A stretch of DNA of 64,000 nucleotides from CAYWEM01 sp964457225 (GTDB taxonomy: Bacteria > Acidobacteriota > Aminicenantia > UBA2199). The notes below the pieces were generated by a model. That model had not been told where the DNA came from, searched no databases, and worked only from the letters and a program-made list of their open reading frames with translations. The first letter of the stretch is position 1; the number at the start of each line of letters is the position of its first letter. Positions 23,803 to 31,863 of this stretch are shown here, piece by piece. The stretch covers positions 1 through 64,000 of the forward strand of contig CAYWEM010000011.1 in assembly GCA_964457225.1 (NCBI GenBank), given 5' to 3'. The position numbers and the translations under genes were made by a program.

Positions 23803-24557
23803 GAGCGGGAATCATCGCGGTTTTTCCAGGCTCCGCGCAGCCAGTTCCGGGTTGCGGCCAGGGCCGGGACGTATGCGGCCGCGGAATAATGGCCTGTCTG
23901 CGGCAGTACTTCGAGCTTCACGGGGTGTTTCTTTTTCTGCAGATACCTGAATGCTTCCCGGACGGTTGCCGGCGGTATGATTTCATCGGAAGCGCCGTGA
24001 ATCAGGTAAAGGGGCACCATGGGGACGGCATCCAGGTCTATCCCGGCAACCGGAGCGGCCAGCACGATTGCAGCCGAGAACAAATCCGGCTGCTTGATCA
24101 ATAAATTCCAGGTCCCCCGGCCGCCCATGCTGAAACCGCACACCACCAGGCGCTGCTGGTCATAGGGGTAGATGTCCCGGATTCTTTGCATGAACTCCAG
24201 CAGGACCGCTAGCGTTTCCGGCCCCGTCCAGTCCGGCCCCGGGCAATCAGGTGCGACGATCAGGGCTCCGAATCGCCGGAAAGCGGGCTCAAGCAGTATG
24301 GACATGAAATCGTACCCGTAAAAAGGAGTGACCCGGCCGCCGTAATGCAGGGCCAGGATCAGCGGGGGATCTTCTTTTTCCCAGGCCCGGGCCGGCACAA
24401 ACAGTCCATAGCGCTGAATCCCTCCGTTGCCAAGGCCCATTTCCAGCTTGTGCATCCCGGGGGTGGGCTTGGGACTGGTCCCGGCCGGCAGGAGATCCCG
24501 GGCCGGCAGCAAGGCAAGCAGGCATATCATTGTCCGGGTGAAGTAAATAAAGCCCAT
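23796..24557 (-). CDS. Secreted alpha/beta hydrolase (esterase/phospholipase type)
   Basis: A 253-residue protein with a signal peptide and an alpha/beta-hydrolase fold. The nucleophile elbow GFSMGG, Asp in HGASDEI and His in QTGHY make the catalytic triad. The DPPLILALHYGGR segment resembles dienelactone hydrolase/PHB depolymerase-like esterases. The start is ATG 24557: a -10 box (TAATAT) ends 7 nt before it and covers the earlier in-frame ATG at 24566, so the mRNA would be leaderless. Confidence 0.85.
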   Translation of the reverse strand: MGFIYFTRTMICLLALLPARDLLPAGTSPKPTPGMHKLEMGLGNGGIQRYGLFVPARAWEKEDPPLILALHYGGRVTPFYGYDFMSILLEPAFRRFGALIVAPDCPGPDWTGPETLAVLLEFMQRIRDIYPYDQQRLVVCGFSMGGRGTWNLLIKQPDLFSAAIVLAAPVAGIDLDAVPMVPLYLIHGASDEIIPPATVREAFRYLQKKKHPVKLEVLPQTGHYSAAAYVPALAATRNWLRGAWKNRDDSRSY

Positions 24558-24564
24558 GCTCCGC

Positions 24565-24645
24565 ATATTAAGCGGCTGTTGCCGATAAAGTCAAGCCGGC
24601 TCTGAAAGCATCGATTTTGCCTTTTTGTCTTTTTTAACTTATCAT
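24565..24645. promoter_or_regulatory. Divergent promoters for hydrolase and DUF6599 genes
   Basis: Minus strand: TTGACT (24594-24589), 18 nt, TAATAT (24570-24565), 7 nt before the hydrolase ATG. Plus strand: TTGCCT (24617-24622), 17 nt, TATCAT (24640-24645), 6 nt before the DUF6599 ATG. Neither gene has a Shine-Dalgarno. Both transcripts are predicted to begin at or within 1-2 nt of the start codon. Confidence 0.65.
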
Positions 24646-24651
24646 TGTTAT

Positions 24652-25575
24652 ATGATCCCGGCAAATGGCAAGTATCGCCGCCTTATTTCCTTTCAGCTTC
24701 TTTTATTTATCCTGTTCCTCTGCTGGAGTCCGATCATGAGTGTAACCCTGGAAGAGCTTTTCAAACAGTTGCCGCCGGAAATAAGCGGCTGGCGCAAGAG
24801 TGCCGGGTTCGAGCGTCATGGCCCCGAATCACTTTACGAATACATAAACGGCGGGGCCGAACTTTTCATTTCCTTTGAATTTGCGGACATGATCACCTTG
24901 AAATACGAAAAGGAAGGTGAGGACGAAATCGTACTGGACATATTCGACATGGGCACCCCGGCCGATGCTTTCGGGGTCTTTACCCAGAACCGCGAGGAAA
25001 CCGACCCGCGCTTCGGTCAGGGTGGAGAATACAACTCCGGCCTGCTGGTTTTCTGGCAGGATCGTTTTTACGCCTCGGTAATGGCCTATCCGGAATCGAC
25101 TGAAAAAAGGGAGCTGGTTTTCAGCCTGGCGGCTGAACTGCAGGACGGCATCGGGAAAACCGGCGCCCTGCCGCCGATACTGGATCTTCTGCCCCAAACC
25201 GGTCTCCAGGCTGACAGTATCCGCTATTTCAGGCACTACATCTGGCAGAACAGCCTGCTGTACATTTCTCCGAAAAACATTCTGAATATCGACCGGAAGA
25301 ATCAATGCCTGCTGGCCCGCTATCAGCGGAACGGTTCATCCTGCCTGCTGATGCTGGTGGAATACCCCGACTCCGACCAGGCCGAATCTGCTGAAAAAAG
25401 CTTCCGTGAAGCTTACCTTGGATACGGCGGCCGGGAAGTCGTGCAACGTGATGACGGCCTTTTTGCCGGGAGCCGCAGATTCGACGCACTGCTGGCAGTG
25501 ATTCTGGCCGCCTCCAAAGAGGAACTGGTCCGGGAAATAACATCCGACTTGGCCGCGGGCCTGGAAAAGGAGTAA
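24652..25575 (+). CDS. DUF6599-family secreted protein
   Basis: A 307-residue protein with an N-terminal hydrophobic signal segment and the characteristic LYEYINGGAELFISFEF motif, followed by -LDIFDMGTPADAFGVFTQ-. This matches DUF6599, an uncharacterised family usually found with DUF362-type ferredoxin-like proteins, as here (4 nt to the next gene). The ATG at 24652 gives a normal signal peptide and sits at the predicted transcription start; an in-frame TTG at 24625 is less likely. Confidence 0.8.
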   Translation: MIPANGKYRRLISFQLLLFILFLCWSPIMSVTLEELFKQLPPEISGWRKSAGFERHGPESLYEYINGGAELFISFEFADMITLKYEKEGEDEIVLDIFDMGTPADAFGVFTQNREETDPRFGQGGEYNSGLLVFWQDRFYASVMAYPESTEKRELVFSLAAELQDGIGKTGALPPILDLLPQTGLQADSIRYFRHYIWQNSLLYISPKNILNIDRKNQCLLARYQRNGSSCLLMLVEYPDSDQAESAEKSFREAYLGYGGREVVQRDDGLFAGSRRFDALLAVILAASKEELVREITSDLAAGLEKE

Positions 25576-25578
25576 AAA

Positions 25579-26475
25579 ATGAAAACAGCAAAACCCATCA
25601 AGAGACGCGATTTCATCCGCCATACTTCCATCGCCCTGACCGGGGCGGCCCTGGCCCTATCCGGGCGCTTTTCCCTGCCCGGGCGGCAGGAGCAAAAGAG
25701 CAGGGTGGTGCTGATCCGGGACCAGCGGGTCCTGGATGATGCCGGCAAGCCCATCCAGGAGGTCGTGCTGGAAATGCTTGATGCCGGCCTGCTGGCCCTG
25801 ACCGGAGCCGCCGGTGTCGGGGAAGCCTGGCGAACCATAATCCGGCCGGAAGACAGGGTCGGCATCAAGTCCAATGTCTGGGGACCGCTGCCCACCACCC
25901 CCCAGGTGGAACAGGCTCTGAAAACCAGGGTGCTGGAAGCCGGGGTGGCCGAAGAGCGGATCGGCATCGCCGATCGCGGCCTGTTCCGCGATGAGCTTTT
26001 CCAGCAGGCGACCGCCCTGATAAACGTCCGTCCCCTGCGCTCCCATCACTGGTCCGGAGTCGGCTCACTGATCAAGAATTACATAACCTTTGTCCCCGAT
26101 CCCTTCAACTACCATGAAGATTCCTGCGCCGCCCTGGGCTCAATCTGGCACCTGCCGGCGGTCAAAGGCAAAACCCGTCTCAACGTGCTCCTGATGTTCA
26201 CCCCCCAGTTTCACGGCGTCGGTCCCCACAGCTTCAATCCCCGCTATTTGTGGAAATACCACGGGCTGCTGCTCGGGTTCGACCCGGTGGCGGTTGACAC
26301 CATTGGACTGAAAATCCTGGAAAGCATCCGCAACGAGCACTTCGCCGAATTCCGCCCCTTGAATCCCCCGGCAACCCACATCCAGGTGGCCGACCAGAAA
26401 TACGGCCTGGGTGTTTCCGATCCCGGCCGCATCGAGTTGCGCAAACTAGGCTACGACGTCAACAGCTTCGTCTAA
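25579..26475 (+). CDS. Tat-exported DUF362 protein
   Basis: A 298-residue protein beginning with a twin-arginine signal (KRRDFIRHTS, then a hydrophobic stretch of about 18 residues), so it is probably exported folded. The body matches DUF362: -RPEDRVGIKSNVWG-, -INVRPLRSHHWSGVGSLIKNYITF-, -FDPVAVDTIGLKIL-. No iron-sulfur CxxC clusters are present, unlike many DUF362 proteins. It follows DUF6599 by 4 nt with GGAG just before its ATG. The pair may act together in the envelope; the reaction is not known. Confidence 0.87.
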   Translation: MKTAKPIKRRDFIRHTSIALTGAALALSGRFSLPGRQEQKSRVVLIRDQRVLDDAGKPIQEVVLEMLDAGLLALTGAAGVGEAWRTIIRPEDRVGIKSNVWGPLPTTPQVEQALKTRVLEAGVAEERIGIADRGLFRDELFQQATALINVRPLRSHHWSGVGSLIKNYITFVPDPFNYHEDSCAALGSIWHLPAVKGKTRLNVLLMFTPQFHGVGPHSFNPRYLWKYHGLLLGFDPVAVDTIGLKILESIRNEHFAEFRPLNPPATHIQVADQKYGLGVSDPGRIELRKLGYDVNSFV

Positions 26476-26482
26476 AGACGCT

Positions 26483-26507
26483 GCGGGGCCAGGTCTCAAC
26501 ATTTGAC
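26483..26507 (-). repeat. Intergenic repeat copy 1 (REP/RAYT-like motif)
   Basis: On the minus strand this 25-mer reads GTCAAATGTTGA followed by GACCTGGCCCCGC without interruption. The same sequence, interrupted by a 34-nt hairpin unit, lies at 31510-31568 on the plus strand. It sits in the 88-nt gap between the DUF362 and M20 genes. The rest of that gap has only a short GGCA/TGCC hairpin followed by five T residues (about 26530-26545), a weak terminator candidate. Confidence 0.7.
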
Positions 26508-26563
26508 TTTGAGCTGACGCCACTCCCGGCATCATGCCTTTTTGCCCAATCCAGAGGTTCGGC

Positions 26564-27835
26564 TTATTTATCCTGGAAGTGCTCAAGCAACTCCAGAACC
26601 GCGCCGGCAAAAAGCCGGGGCGCGATTTTTAGTGCTTCCTCATCGACCGTAAACTGCGGGGTGTGCAGGGCCGGAGCATCAGCGCCGCTCCCCACGCCTA
26701 AAAAGAAAAAGACGCTGGGCAGGCGATGGGAGTAGGAGGCAAAGTCCTCGCCTATTGACTGCGGCTCGACTGAAAGAACGTTTTCCGAGCCGAGAATTTC
26801 CCGGAAACGCGGCAACAGCAGTGAGGTCAATCGGGGGTCATTGTAAACGAATGAATTGACCCGTTCGAAAACAAGTTCATAATCCACGCCCAGGCTGATT
26901 TTGAGACCGGCCAGAATCCTTTCCATGCCGGCGGCGATCATGTCTTCGGTTTCCCTGGAAAAACTGCGCACGGTTCCTTCCAGTTCAACCCTTTCGGCCA
27001 GCACATTGCGCCTGACCCCGCCGTGCACGGTGCCCACGGTCAGGACCGCCTGCTCGCCGGGATCCTTGTACCGCGAGATCAGGGCCTGAAACTGGATAAC
27101 GGCCTGGCTGGCGGCGTAAATTGCGTCGATACCCTGGTGGGGAAAGGCTCCGTGACTGCTGCGCCCCAGAATGGAAACGTAAAACCAGGCCACGCTGGCC
27201 ATCAGCGGGCCTGGCCTGATGCCGATCCGGCCGGTCGGGATATCCGGCATGACGTGCAGGCCGAGCATGGCATCAAGCGCAGGATCGTTCAGTACCCCGG
27301 CCTTGATCATGGAGTCGGCTCCGCCGAGTTCACCGGCCGGAGCTCCCTCCTCGCAGGGTTGAAAGATGAAAACCACCTTCCCCGGTAAATGTTCGCGCAC
27401 CTCGCTCAGTATTTTCGCCGTTATCAGCACGTTGGTCATGTGCATGTCGTGACCGCAGGCATGCATCAGTCCGGGGTGAGTCGAAGCAAAAGGCAGGCCG
27501 GTGGCCTCATCAATAGGCAATGCGTCCATGTCGCCGCGGACGCCGATCGCAGGTCCGGGTAATGCTCCGACCAGAACCGCCTTGACTCCGGTGCCGGCAA
27601 TGCCTCTTTCCACTTTTAATCCGAGGTCTTCAAGGTAGTCGGCCACGAAAGCTGCGGTCTTTTCCTCCTGAAAACAAGGTTCCGGGATAAGATGCAGGGC
27701 GCGCCGGATTTTCTGCGCTTCAGAAAAGAGTTCTTCGCTGCGCTTTTGGAAGTGATTCGGCAAATCCAGGGCAATCAGGGAACCGCATATACAAAAAATC
27801 TGGATAAAAATTGAGATTCCTCGTCTGTTTTTCAT
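26564..27835 (-). CDS. Secreted M20 peptidase/amidohydrolase
   Basis: A 423-residue protein with a signal peptide and the M20D amidohydrolase fold (IAA-amino-acid hydrolase/hippuricase type). Metal ligands are in MHACGHDMHMTN and FQPCEEGAPAGELGGA; a dimerisation insert follows (SSHGAFPHQGIDA) and a final His in LHTPQF. It should remove N-acyl groups from amino acids or cleave dipeptides in the envelope. The start at 27835 was chosen because it gives the signal peptide, and a promoter -10 ends 7 nt before it; the upstream ATG at 27871 overlaps the -35. Confidence 0.87.
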   Translation of the reverse strand: MKNRRGISIFIQIFCICGSLIALDLPNHFQKRSEELFSEAQKIRRALHLIPEPCFQEEKTAAFVADYLEDLGLKVERGIAGTGVKAVLVGALPGPAIGVRGDMDALPIDEATGLPFASTHPGLMHACGHDMHMTNVLITAKILSEVREHLPGKVVFIFQPCEEGAPAGELGGADSMIKAGVLNDPALDAMLGLHVMPDIPTGRIGIRPGPLMASVAWFYVSILGRSSHGAFPHQGIDAIYAASQAVIQFQALISRYKDPGEQAVLTVGTVHGGVRRNVLAERVELEGTVRSFSRETEDMIAAGMERILAGLKISLGVDYELVFERVNSFVYNDPRLTSLLLPRFREILGSENVLSVEPQSIGEDFASYSHRLPSVFFFLGVGSGADAPALHTPQFTVDEEALKIAPRLFAGAVLELLEHFQDK

Positions 27836-27842
27836 GAGAGAT

Positions 27843-27871
27843 ACTTTAGCAGAAGACTCCAGCGGATGCAA
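27843..27871 (-). promoter_or_regulatory. Promoter of the M20 peptidase gene
   Basis: TTGCAT (27871-27866), 17 nt, TAAAGT (27848-27843), with the ATG 7 nt further on and no Shine-Dalgarno, so a leaderless mRNA is predicted. The remaining gap to 28015 shows nothing else recognisable. Confidence 0.6.
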
Positions 27872-28015
27872 TTTACAGTTCCTGCTTATAATTTCTTGAA
27901 TTGCCGCACTTGACCCTGATTTGCATGCCCGGGGAAAGGCGGTTTCATGGAGACCCGGCCTAAATACCGGCGAATAAAAAAACCAGCCTGAAATCGTTCG
28001 GCAACGGGAAATTGC

Positions 28016-31000
28016 TTACTCCAAAACCTGATTTGGCTCAGCCGCACTCCGCTGCTGAACAAGGGCGGCCAGTCCGCGTGCCAGGGCGAGCATGCGATGG
28101 TAATCCAGCAATTCCGGCCGGTCTTGGGGCGTGTGGTAATGTGGATTCTGATCCAGCGGGCAGACATGCAGCATCAGGGCCGGGTAATCATGGGCCCAGA
28201 AATTGCGGTGATCCGACCAGTCGATGCCTTTCCGGCTTTCCGGCAGGGGCAGGGCTTGGGCTCCCAGCAGTATTTCCGGACTGAGTTCATCGCTGAGACG
28301 CTCCAGCATTTCCTTGTCCCGATCCCGGCCGATGACACCGAGAAATGAGTGCTCATCCGCGTAAAAACCGACCATGTCTAAAGAAATCATCAGGCTGACC
28401 TCTATTCCCTGCTCTCTCAAAGAGCGGGCGTGCACAAAACTGCCCATTTTTTCACTGCCGAAATAGGGCGGTTCCTCCAGGGCGTAAGCTGTTAGTTCCA
28501 CGGCCATGCCGACTGGAGGATCAAGGTCGGCCAGCCTGGCTGCCAGTTCAAGCAGGACCGCCACTCCCGAGGCGTTATCATCGGCACCCGGAGTGTCACC
28601 GCAGACATCGTAATGAGCACCGATGACCAGTCGGGGCGCTTGTTCCTTTCCCCAGATTACGGACAGGTTGCGGGCCTCGCCCTTGTCGTGAGGCACGATC
28701 TGGCTGTGAACCTGCCAGCCCTGCCTGCTGAATTCACTTTCGATCAGGTCGGCCGCCCGGTCCATCATGTCAGGATTGGCGGCATTCCGTGGCCGCGGCA
28801 AGGTGCACAGAGAAGACACTGTTTTTTCCAGGCGGGCAATCTCAGGCCGGTTGAATCTGAGCAGGTAATCGGCGGATTGCAGGACTTTGCGCCTCAGGGC
28901 TTCTGAAAGGGATGTGTCATTTTCCAGGAAATCCCTGACCATCCCGGCGGCCTGGGGACTGCGGTGACCCCACAAGGTCTCGCTCAGCCAGGTGATGGGA
29001 AAGAAAATGTCCCCGGTTTGCTGGATCTCGGGAAGCATGGCCAGGGTTTGCGGAAGCAAATCAAGGGTGTGATTGCTGCGCCGGGGATGGTGGATGAGTG
29101 ATAGGGCCTTTTGCACCCAGGGCTCCCGCTCCCGGTTCCGGGCCTGGGTCAGGGTTTCCCGGAAAAAAGTCAGCCAATCTCCAGGCTCGGAAGAAAACAG
29201 GGGCTGAAGGAAAACCAACTGGTCCCTGAGATCAGTGGATTTCCAGCGATCCAGGCATTCAGCCGCGATTCGGGTCAAGCCGGGCGGAGAGTGGGGGACC
29301 AGGGAGAGAAGCAGATCAAGTTCCTTTTGTTCGCTCAGGTTGAGCCCGGCGATTTTCAGATCTCGCCGCAGAACAGCCGACAATTTTTGCATAGAGCCAG
29401 AAGTCGAGGCCACTCGGCGGTAAGCATCCAGAAACGCCATGCGTTTGGCTTCAGGCCGCCGCATCATTTCTCCCCACAGCCGTTCTTCCAGGCTTGCGGC
29501 CACAGCTCTCGCTTCTTCAGTTGACAGCAGGCGCCAATACAGAGCAGGCAGGTCGGCCAGTAAGCGCTCCAGCAGTAGCTCGTTATCTTCGGCCTCGATC
29601 CACCGAACAAGCGTTTGCAACAGGGATAAAGGCCTGACCTGGCCTTCCAGGGCGCCTTCCCAGAGTGCCAGCCAGGCCACGCCTCTTTGCAGAGGGGTCG
29701 GTAAGCGCAGCGGGTTTTCCAGCAGGGCGGCATAGCTTTCCCGGTCCAGGAGTAAGCGTCCGTAGCCCATGCCGTTGCCGGCGGGCAGTACCAGGTCCGG
29801 TTTTCGGAGTTGATCTGGAATGCTTACTGTCCGGCGGGCCTTTTCAAGCTCAATTTCCATGATTTTGCTTGCTTCACCGTATTGAAAAAATATTCCGATC
29901 TGCTGGCTCCAGAGCCTCGTGCCCTCAAGTTCATCAAGCTGCAGCAATTGGATGCCGTCAGTCAGGCGAATCACCTTGATGGTAGGGAGTCCGGCTTCGT
30001 ATACCCAGCGCCGGCTCCATTCTTTTAATCCGGGATCCTTCTCGGCCAACTTGTCGATCAATGGGTCCCAGCCGGCATTGCCGTAGGCGTGATCCCGGAG
30101 ATAGGCGGACAGGTTCCGGCGCAGGGTTTCAGGTCCGACCCGGTGTTCAAGCATTCGCATGACTACGGGTGCTTTGTTGTAAATGATGGTTCCATACAGG
30201 GTGCCGGCATCGGCCAGGTTTTCCAGTTCCTGAGTTATGGCATGGGTGCCGGCGCTGCGGTCGACCGAAAGGGCCCGGGGTTTATGGCCCAGCAGGAATT
30301 TCAACCCGTGGTCCAGCCCGGGAAACATATCGGCTACAATTTTATCGGCCATGAAGCCGGCAAAAACCTCCTTCAGCCAAACTTCGTCGAACCAGGGCAT
30401 GGTCACCAGGTCTCCGAACCACATGTGGGCGGTTTCGTGGGCGATCAGTTCGGCTCGGGATAGCTTCTGTTCCAGGGTGGCCTGTTCATCGAGCAGGAGA
30501 CGGGAGGCACGGTACAGGGTGGCTCCGCTGTGTTCCATCCCCCCGTATTGAAAGGAAGGCACCAGGACCAGGTCGTACTTTTCGAAAGGATAGGCTATGC
30601 CGGTGTAGTTTTCCATCCAGTCCAGGCTGGCGAAGACCTGTTCGTATATCTCGGGCAGGTTGCGTTCCAGGGTTTTTGGGTCGTTTTCCTGGTGAAAGAT
30701 ATGGATGGTTCGGCCTTCCCTGGTCTGCTCGGCCCTGTCAAGTTTTCCAGCTGCAAAAGCCATCAGGTAAGTGGGCAAAGCTTGGCTGGGGGCGAAACTG
30801 AGTCGGCGCCTGCCGTCGGCAAGCTCAACGTTTTCCAGCAGCGGCCCATTGGCCACCGCGTCCCAGTCTGCGGGAACAACCAGTTCCACTGAGAATTCCC
30901 CCTTGAGATCCGGTTGGTCGAAACACGGAAAAGCGGTCCGGGCCCGGTCGGGCACGAACAGCGTATAAAGCAGGTCTTCACGCCGGTTCAACGACATGTC

Positions 31001-31393
31001 ACCCAGAGCGAAGCGGAAATGCAAGTGATTCATCCCCTGCTTCAGCGCTTGAGCGGGAATCACGATATGTTCGTTGATGAACCTACAGGCTGGTTCTGCC
31101 CCGTTGACGGTCAGGGTTTTCATTGACCGGCGGCCCGGGGTGAAATCAAGCACCAGATCGTGATCTCTTTTATGCAACTTGAAACGCAAGTCGAGTTCCG
31201 CCTGGATCGGATCCAGCTTAGCGGCCGGTATTTCAGCCTTGAGATGATAGCTTATTTCGGAAAGGATTGCCTTTCTGTGTTCAGCCAACTGCAAAGCCAC
31301 TCCCGCCGTGGGATCTTCAGCCTTGAGCCCGAGGACGTTCAGGATAAGAACGGCCAACAGGGTTGATTTAAACACTTTTCTGGTTTCCGGCAT
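28016..31393 (-). CDS. M1 aminopeptidase fused to M28 aminopeptidase
   Basis: An 1125-residue secreted protein (N-terminal signal segment, residues 1-25). Residues 40-470 are an M1 peptidase: exopeptidase motif GGMEH at 284-288 (variant of GxMEN), zinc motif HETAH at 319-323 with third ligand Glu342 (WLKEVFAG). A helical ERAP1-C-like region follows (about 480-860). Residues 919-1110 are a complete M28 domain with His927 (GAHYD), Asp939 (GADDN), Glu973/974, Asp1006 (LDMVG) and His1087 (YHTPQD). Both active sites look intact, so one chain would carry two unrelated aminopeptidases. It has its own promoter and a GGAGG Shine-Dalgarno. Confidence 0.9.
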   Translation of the reverse strand: MPETRKVFKSTLLAVLILNVLGLKAEDPTAGVALQLAEHRKAILSEISYHLKAEIPAAKLDPIQAELDLRFKLHKRDHDLVLDFTPGRRSMKTLTVNGAEPACRFINEHIVIPAQALKQGMNHLHFRFALGDMSLNRREDLLYTLFVPDRARTAFPCFDQPDLKGEFSVELVVPADWDAVANGPLLENVELADGRRRLSFAPSQALPTYLMAFAAGKLDRAEQTREGRTIHIFHQENDPKTLERNLPEIYEQVFASLDWMENYTGIAYPFEKYDLVLVPSFQYGGMEHSGATLYRASRLLLDEQATLEQKLSRAELIAHETAHMWFGDLVTMPWFDEVWLKEVFAGFMADKIVADMFPGLDHGLKFLLGHKPRALSVDRSAGTHAITQELENLADAGTLYGTIIYNKAPVVMRMLEHRVGPETLRRNLSAYLRDHAYGNAGWDPLIDKLAEKDPGLKEWSRRWVYEAGLPTIKVIRLTDGIQLLQLDELEGTRLWSQQIGIFFQYGEASKIMEIELEKARRTVSIPDQLRKPDLVLPAGNGMGYGRLLLDRESYAALLENPLRLPTPLQRGVAWLALWEGALEGQVRPLSLLQTLVRWIEAEDNELLLERLLADLPALYWRLLSTEEARAVAASLEERLWGEMMRRPEAKRMAFLDAYRRVASTSGSMQKLSAVLRRDLKIAGLNLSEQKELDLLLSLVPHSPPGLTRIAAECLDRWKSTDLRDQLVFLQPLFSSEPGDWLTFFRETLTQARNREREPWVQKALSLIHHPRRSNHTLDLLPQTLAMLPEIQQTGDIFFPITWLSETLWGHRSPQAAGMVRDFLENDTSLSEALRRKVLQSADYLLRFNRPEIARLEKTVSSLCTLPRPRNAANPDMMDRAADLIESEFSRQGWQVHSQIVPHDKGEARNLSVIWGKEQAPRLVIGAHYDVCGDTPGADDNASGVAVLLELAARLADLDPPVGMAVELTAYALEEPPYFGSEKMGSFVHARSLREQGIEVSLMISLDMVGFYADEHSFLGVIGRDRDKEMLERLSDELSPEILLGAQALPLPESRKGIDWSDHRNFWAHDYPALMLHVCPLDQNPHYHTPQDRPELLDYHRMLALARGLAALVQQRSAAEPNQVLE

Positions 31394-31416
31394 CGTGGCC
31401 TCCTTGCTGCAAAATC

Positions 31417-31445
31417 AGCATACTTCAGCATGGGCTTGTCCGCAA
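31417..31445 (-). promoter_or_regulatory. Promoter of the M1-M28 gene
   Basis: TTGCGG (31445-31440), 17 nt, TATGCT (31422-31417). The leader of about 17 nt contains GGAGG at the correct distance from the ATG at 31393. This gene therefore has a short leader with a Shine-Dalgarno, unlike the leaderless genes of the window. Confidence 0.55.
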
Positions 31446-31509
31446 GGGTGAAGACGGCATAAAATCAAATCATGAAGGTTTTTTACGTTCAACAGTATTT
31501 GCCGATAAT

Positions 31510-31568
31510 GTCAAATGTTGACGGGCTGCTGCCTGTTTGGGCAACAGTCCGTTGAGACCTGGCCCCGC
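31510..31568 (+). repeat. REP-like element, copy 2 with hairpin insert
   Basis: GTCAAATGTTGA (31510-31521), then a unit containing an imperfect hairpin (GGGCTGCTGCC / GGGCAACAGTCC, 31523-31550), then GTTGAGACCTGGCCCCGC (31551-31568). The outer parts equal the 25-mer at 26483-26507; the insert is bounded by the short direct repeat GTTGA. A hairpin with a mismatch beside conserved tetramers is the architecture of REP sequences mobilised by RAYT (IS200-like) transposases, though no transposase is in the window. A 14-bp near-identical direct repeat (TTTTTAC-G/C-TTCAAC) flanks it at 31480-31493 and 31582-31595. Confidence 0.6.
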
Positions 31569-31627
31569 CAGGTGCTGAAACTTTTTACCTTCAACGGCGT
31601 AAATCAGGGTGTCTATGGAGGTGAGCG

Positions 31628-31837
31628 ATGAGCAAAGTACCGGCTGATGAACACAGTGTTCAGGGTAAAAAACTGGTTTGCCCGGTCTGCGGACACAGGT
31701 ATTTCTGGACCCGCAGGACCCTGATGAATACCAGGGGATCGTCTTTTTTCAATTTCGACTGGGCCAATAAACAGGCTGACAATTACATCTGCGACAACTG
31801 CGGCTACGTGTTCTGGTTCATGCAGCGACCGACCTGA
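31628..31837 (+). CDS. Small zinc-ribbon protein
   Basis: A 69-residue protein with two CxxCG knuckles (CPVCG near residue 18, CDNCG near residue 55) and the middle segment MNTRGSSFFNFDWANKQADNY, a pattern recurring in small uncharacterised bacterial zinc ribbons. A strong GGAGGTGA Shine-Dalgarno precedes the ATG. It stands alone between the REP-like element and the convergent Nfn-type operon. Function unknown; nucleic acid or protein binding is possible. Confidence 0.82.
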   Translation: MSKVPADEHSVQGKKLVCPVCGHRYFWTRRTLMNTRGSSFFNFDWANKQADNYICDNCGYVFWFMQRPT

Positions 31838-31863
31838 CCTGGCAAAATCCGTGTTGATCGGAG

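Noticed and set aside
31480..31595. 14-bp direct repeat flanking the REP-like element as a transposon target duplication
   Set aside because: One mismatch, too long for most insertion sequences, and 16-14 nt away from the element ends; kept only as a remark.
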